A DNA stretch of 17,438 nt from Planctomycetales bacterium. Its GTDB lineage: Bacteria > Planctomycetota > UBA11346. Shown here piece after piece: positions 14,101 to 17,438 of this stretch. The notes beneath the pieces are model-generated. The model did no database searches, was not told where the DNA came from, and was given only the letters and a program-made list of their open reading frames with translations. The position numbers were made by a program, and so were the translations under genes. How positions within the stretch are numbered: position 1 is the first letter of the stretch; every line of letters begins with the position of its first letter. The stretch covers positions 1 through 17,438 of the forward strand of contig JANYGY010000032.1 in NCBI GenBank assembly GCA_025362255.1, given 5' to 3'.

Positions 14101-16188
14101 TTATTCCTCCTCGCCAGGGTCGAGCGGAGTGATGCGGTAGAGCCGCGCAGTGGTCCGCTCGGGCAGGCTCACCGACAACGAGCCTGCCAACTCATGCCAC
14201 GCGTGGTCGCCGGAAGCCACCGCCGGATACAGCCGTTCGACGGTTGCCGCATACCCCGCGAGATGCGGCAACGGCAGTTCGTTGATCGCACTCGAATCAT
14301 CAAGCCGCCATACCGCGAGCAGGGTGGTGCCGTCGTCCTGGCTCAGGCCATACGCGGCCCAGGTGTCGCCGAACGTCGGCAGGCCGAGCGGCCACAGCGG
14401 CAGGCCGCGGGCGATGTCGCGGCGGATGGTCTTGTACACCGCGATGCCCTCGGCGACCAAGGCCAGGCGCTCCGCGGGCAGCTCGCCCAGATGGCCGCTC
14501 TGGTGGATGCGCAGCAGCATGGTGTTGACCATGTTGACGATCACCTCATCGCGGTCGCCATCGCGCAGCGGATAACTCCAGATCGCGGCCTGTTCGGGGG
14601 TACACGCGCTGACGCAGGCGGCGGCGACGATCGCATTTTTTTTGTAATCGGTCTGGTCGCTGACCGATTGGATCGGATGGCGCGCGAGCAACGCGTAATC
14701 CATGCGCATGCCGCCACTGCCGCAGTTCTCGATCACCAGTTTCGGATGGCGATCCATCACCCGATCGAGCCACGCCAGATACGCGCGCTGATGCTGCAGC
14801 ATGCCGTCACCGACACTGTCGGCGGCGAGATCGGTGCCGGCGCCGGCGTTGATGTTGTAGTCCATCTTGATGTAGCCGACGCCGTACTGCACGACCAGCC
14901 GGTCGACCACCGAGTCAGCGTGGGCGATGACTCCCGGATGGCGGAAATCGAGTTGATAGCGCGCATGGTCGATGACCCGTTGACCGCGCCGCTGGAAGAA
15001 CCATTCCGCGGGCACGGTGTCGGCCAGCGGACACTTGATGCCCATGACTTCGAGTTCGAGCCACAATCCGGGAATCATGCCTTTTTTGGCAATGTAGCTC
15101 AGCACTTCAGCGATCCCGCCGGGGAATCGTCGCGCTGACGGCTGCCACGCGCCGACCCCGTCCCACCACGGACCATCCGAATACCAGCCGCAATCGACGG
15201 TGAAATATTCGCACCCGGCAACCGCCGCCGCATCGATCAGCGGCAACAACTTAGCGGTCGTCGGATCACCCATCAGGCAGTTCATGTAATCATTGAAGAT
15301 CACCGGCAATTCGCGGTTGTCGCGGTGTTTGCGGCGCAACACCCGGCGATAGCTGGTCAACGCGCACAAGGCCTCCTGCAAGCCGCCGGCAACCACCGTC
15401 ACCGCCACCGGTACAGACGTGAAGCTGGTACCAGGAGTCAGGCGCTTCGACCAGTGATGCTCGTTGAAGGTCGGCCCGCTCAGGCGCATCCCGAGCTGGC
15501 CGTTCTGGTACGCGTACTCGGCGATCCATGAGCCGTGATGCTCGATCTGCCAAGCGAGGGTCGTTCCCTGTTCACGATCCTCCAGCGCGCCCATCGGCAG
15601 GTGGCCGCAACTCGACCACGTGCCGAGCGAGCCGTAGGTGTGCCGCTGCATCGACTGGTTCGTCGCCTCGAAAAGCCCGAGTTCGGGCAAGGTCGCCTCG
15701 TGCCACTGCGCTTCGCCGTACCAGACATTGCGCGGCAGATGCAGGCGAAAACGCTCGTCGCCGCTGACGAATCCATCGCGATTCAGGCCGGTGAAGCAAA
15801 AGCTCGCGACGAAATCCAGGTCGAGGTCCGCTGGCCCAAGACACGTCACGGTGGTGCTCGATTGCATGATCGGCTGATCCGGAACAAAACGCAGCCGGGT
15901 GGTCACCGCCACGTGCTGCCACCGCTGTTCGATCTCCAGCACGTCCCCCAGGTCGCGGGTCTCATGATGGCGCAGCAAACTTCCCGGCTGGGTGCCGGTG
16001 TAGCGCTGGCCGTGATGATCGAACTGATTGTGGCCCACCGCCTGGACTTCGACCAACCGTTGCTGCGGCGTCGCGGGCGCAGTCGTGGATACCGGCAACG
16101 CTCCGAGATGCCGCAACAGCACCTCACCACCCTCAGTGACGGTGATCACCACCTGCAGACCGTGATGTTCGCGAATGAGATCAGTCAT
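14101..16188 (-). CDS. GH36 family alpha-galactosidase-like glycoside hydrolase
   Basis: A 695-residue protein with the GH-D clan (GH36) plan: an N-terminal beta-sandwich (NVWYGEAQWHEATLPELGLFEATNQSMQRHTYGSLGTWSS region), then a TIM barrel with FTVDCGWYSDGPWWDGVGAW, GLWLELEVMG, YIKMDYN (predicted nucleophile D443), ENCGSGGMRMD and SVSDQTDYKK (predicted acid/base D511), and a C-terminal sheet domain. Family members are mostly alpha-galactosidases acting by a retaining mechanism; alpha-N-acetylgalactosaminidase is an alternative. No signal peptide is seen, so it should act in the cytoplasm on imported sugars. The ATG at 16188 is 55 bp after the truA stop with a weak ribosome site. Upstream in-frame codons overlap truA and look non-coding. 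No transporter or regulator for galactosides lies nearby. Confidence 0.88.
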   Translation of the reverse strand: MTDLIREHHGLQVVITVTEGGEVLLRHLGALPVSTTAPATPQQRLVEVQAVGHNQFDHHGQRYTGTQPGSLLRHHETRDLGDVLEIEQRWQHVAVTTRLRFVPDQPIMQSSTTVTCLGPADLDLDFVASFCFTGLNRDGFVSGDERFRLHLPRNVWYGEAQWHEATLPELGLFEATNQSMQRHTYGSLGTWSSCGHLPMGALEDREQGTTLAWQIEHHGSWIAEYAYQNGQLGMRLSGPTFNEHHWSKRLTPGTSFTSVPVAVTVVAGGLQEALCALTSYRRVLRRKHRDNRELPVIFNDYMNCLMGDPTTAKLLPLIDAAAVAGCEYFTVDCGWYSDGPWWDGVGAWQPSARRFPGGIAEVLSYIAKKGMIPGLWLELEVMGIKCPLADTVPAEWFFQRRGQRVIDHARYQLDFRHPGVIAHADSVVDRLVVQYGVGYIKMDYNINAGAGTDLAADSVGDGMLQHQRAYLAWLDRVMDRHPKLVIENCGSGGMRMDYALLARHPIQSVSDQTDYKKNAIVAAACVSACTPEQAAIWSYPLRDGDRDEVIVNMVNTMLLRIHQSGHLGELPAERLALVAEGIAVYKTIRRDIARGLPLWPLGLPTFGDTWAAYGLSQDDGTTLLAVWRLDDSSAINELPLPHLAGYAATVERLYPAVASGDHAWHELAGSLSVSLPERTTARLYRITPLDPGEEE

Positions 16189-16243
16189 GAGGCCTGCAGA
16201 CGTATCCGCCGCACCTGGCCAGGCCAGCGGAGGAATCCTCTCT

Positions 16244-17026
16244 TTATCGAGCGACTGTCGGCTCACCCCAATGCGGTGGCTGCGCGTAATGAACGCGTTC
16301 GAGGCACAAGCCGTGGGCGGGGGCCTGGTGGTGGGCGGCGGGCGTGACGTCACCAGCGACCGCACGTTGCCAGTCTTCGCTGGTCGTGGTGCCGTGGGCG
16401 ACGGCGACCATGCCGCCGACCAGACTGCGGACGAGCCGATAGGTGAAGCGTGCCCCGCGCACCTGGCAGATGCGGTAGCGATCGGCGTCGTACCAGCGCA
16501 CCGTGTGCAGGTGGGTGCAGTGGTCTTGGCGGTGATCGCCGCGCCGGACGAAGGCGCGGAAATCGTGGTCGCCGGGCAAGATCTGGGCGCTGCGTTGCAG
16601 GGGGCCTAAAGCTGATTCAGCCGCGAACGCCGGCCGCCAACTGATTCGCGGGGCGAAAAAGGGATCGGGCAGAACGCCGACATCCAGGCGATAGCGATAG
16701 GTTTTGGCGGTCGCGTCGTGCACCGCGTGCCAGTCGTCGGCCACGCGGGCGGTTGACCGGCACACGAGATCCGTCGGCAGGTGGCGGGTCAGCGCCCGCT
16801 GGAGTTCGCCCGCGGTCCAGGTGCGCGCGCAGTCGACATGGGCGACCTGACCGCGCGCGTGCACGCCGGAATCCGTGCGACTGGCGCCGATCGCCGCGGC
16901 CCCGGGCTCGCCAAGGCGCGCGAATGCGGCGTCGAGTTCACCGGCAACGGATCTGCGCTCGGGTTGGCGCCACCAGCCGGAAAATTCGGTGCCGTCATAG
17001 GCGAGCTGCAGCGCGTAGCGGGGCAT
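16244..17026 (-). CDS. truA: tRNA pseudouridine(38-40) synthase
   Basis: TruA isomerises uridines 38-40 in the tRNA anticodon arm. The 260-residue product has LAYDGTEFSGWWRQ, the catalytic loop SRTDSGVHARGQVAH with D52 (D60 in E. coli), AKTYRYRL, GDHDFRAF, GARFTYRLVRSLVGGMVAV and PAHGLCLERVHY. Ser replaces the usual Gly before RTD and the usual Ala after it. The length is normal. The ATG at 17026 fits the family N-terminus, although no Shine-Dalgarno precedes it. It is the first gene of a minus-strand run with the GH36 gene and the small membrane gene. The 5' region carries T/A-tract repeats. Confidence 0.95.
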   Translation of the reverse strand: MPRYALQLAYDGTEFSGWWRQPERRSVAGELDAAFARLGEPGAAAIGASRTDSGVHARGQVAHVDCARTWTAGELQRALTRHLPTDLVCRSTARVADDWHAVHDATAKTYRYRLDVGVLPDPFFAPRISWRPAFAAESALGPLQRSAQILPGDHDFRAFVRRGDHRQDHCTHLHTVRWYDADRYRICQVRGARFTYRLVRSLVGGMVAVAHGTTTSEDWQRAVAGDVTPAAHHQAPAHGLCLERVHYAQPPHWGEPTVAR

Positions 17027-17076
17027 GGGGCATCAGGCTGCGAAAAATTGACGAGGTGCCAGTCGCAGCCGCACGT

Positions 17077-17127
17077 CAGCTTTTTTCGATCAGCTTTTTT
17101 CGATCAGCTCTTTTGATCAGTTTTTTT
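17077..17127. repeat. 14-bp T-tract tandem repeat upstream of truA
   Basis: CAGCTTTTTTCGAT occurs at 17077-17090 and 17091-17104, then a 13-bp variant at 17105-17117 and a partial fourth unit ending in T7 (17118-17127). In the truA direction these are A-tracts in the 5' region. The window from 17027 to 17438 holds no gene that I can support; this repeat and the two hairpins below are its visible content. Confidence 0.8.
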
Positions 17128-17157
17128 ATCCTGAAAAAAAGCAGTTGGAGTCGTCAA
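17128..17157 (-). promoter_or_regulatory. Weak candidate promoter for truA
   Basis: On the minus strand TTGACG (17152-17157, five of six matches) is followed after 18 bp by CAGGAT (17128-17133, a poor -10). GATAAA (17125-17130) is a better hexamer but is 21 bp away. A leader of about 100 nt would contain the A-tract repeats. Confidence 0.25.
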
Positions 17158-17220
17158 TCGTTTGAAAATATCGCACATTTCTGCGTCCCCGTCTTTTCTT
17201 CAGCACACCAGCGAGGTGTA

Positions 17221-17328
17221 CTGGAAACGCAGGTGTGGTCCATATGCAAGGCGCCCGATGCGACGGAATGGCAGCGCCATTTCGAGTATTGGGCAACGCC
17301 GCAGATGGGCTGCAACTGCGTTTTCCAG
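17221..17328. repeat. Long hairpin element, copy B
   Basis: The outer arms CTGGAAACGCAG (17221-17232) and CTGCGTTTTCCAG (17316-17328) pair with one bulged base. The interior is nearly identical to copy A, in the same orientation: 70 of 77 aligned bases match between 17245-17321 and 6274-6350. The inner arm GCCCGATGC pairs with GTATTGGGC through two G-U wobbles. Unlike copy A it has only T4 after the stem, so it is a weaker terminator. It lies about 195 bp upstream of truA. Confidence 0.8.
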
Positions 17329-17364
17329 GATAATTGAATTTCATGCTGTCCAGAGTAACCGTTG

Positions 17365-17391
17365 CCGGTCTGTCAAGCATGCACAGACTGG
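17365..17391. repeat. Inverted repeat near the right edge
   Basis: CCGGTCTGT (17365-17373) and ACAGACTGG (17383-17391) pair over nine positions with one G-U wobble around a 9-nt loop containing GCATGC. No T-tract follows. It may be an operator or a leader hairpin of a gene beyond the window. Confidence 0.45.
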
Positions 17392-17438
17392 GAATACGTG
17401 GGACAAAACAGGATAACCAAACCTGGCGGGCTCTATCC

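Noticed and set aside
13903..15138. A 411-codon plus-strand frame opposite the GH36 gene
   Set aside because: No recognisable domain; the minus strand has the GH36 catalytic motifs and a strong ribosome site for the next gene.
16189..16365. Extension of the GH36 gene into truA
   Set aside because: The added residues are Pro/Thr/Arg-rich shadow sequence opposite nothing but in another frame of truA, and GH36 proteins do not need them.
1..17438. tRNA, rRNA or known riboswitch
   Set aside because: I saw no cloverleaf, no rRNA-like sequence and no recognisable riboswitch core while reading both strands; weak cases could be missed without a covariance search.

Overview
The window is a GC-rich bacterial chromosome segment, dense in housekeeping genes and without rRNA, tRNA, CRISPR or a recognisable insertion sequence. 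The gene set (C5-pathway hemL, full-length mfd, uppS, purA, pth, a RibB with a degenerate cyclohydrolase domain, a calcineurin-like phosphoesterase, secreted EF-hand protein, lipoprotein) fits a Gram-negative environmental bacterium. The style recalls Planctomycetota or another PVC lineage, but that is a low-confidence impression and not a marker-based call.

Layout. 1-1815 (minus): hemL followed by an overlapping membrane-protein gene that runs off the left edge. 1838-3263 (plus): a Maf-type nucleotide pyrophosphatase and a metallophosphoesterase, divergent from hemL with only 22 bp between the start codons; both strands carry a -10-like hexamer exactly 6 nt before their start codon, which suggests leaderless transcripts. 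3328-4057 (minus): a UPF0175 antitoxin / DUF3368 PIN-toxin pair whose toxin is split by one in-frame amber codon. 4258-6146 (plus): a secreted five-EF-hand protein and an uncharacterised lipoprotein.

6147-6357: a convergent intergenic region with a polypyrimidine 32-bp tandem repeat and a long hairpin element that acts as a probable bidirectional terminator. 6358-11888 (minus): purA, uppS, mfd as one likely operon. The 172-bp divergent region before pth holds a minus-strand terminator-like hairpin in the purA leader. 12060-13840 (plus): pth and ribB with an ATGA overlap. 13846-17026 (minus): truA, a GH36 alpha-galactosidase-like gene and a translationally coupled two-helix membrane protein.

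17027-17438: no gene seen; it holds a 14-bp T-tract tandem repeat, the second copy of the long hairpin element and an edge palindrome.

Most interesting: (1) two copies of a ~108-bp hairpin element, 70 of 77 aligned bases identical, whose differences keep base pairing, including two compensatory changes; (2) the recurring TAnnnT at exactly 6 nt before start codons of genes lacking a Shine-Dalgarno, including two overlapping divergent -10 elements; (3) the amber-interrupted toxin; (4) the purA leader hairpin. I found no clear new multi-gene system; the repeat element is the best candidate for something undescribed in this lineage.
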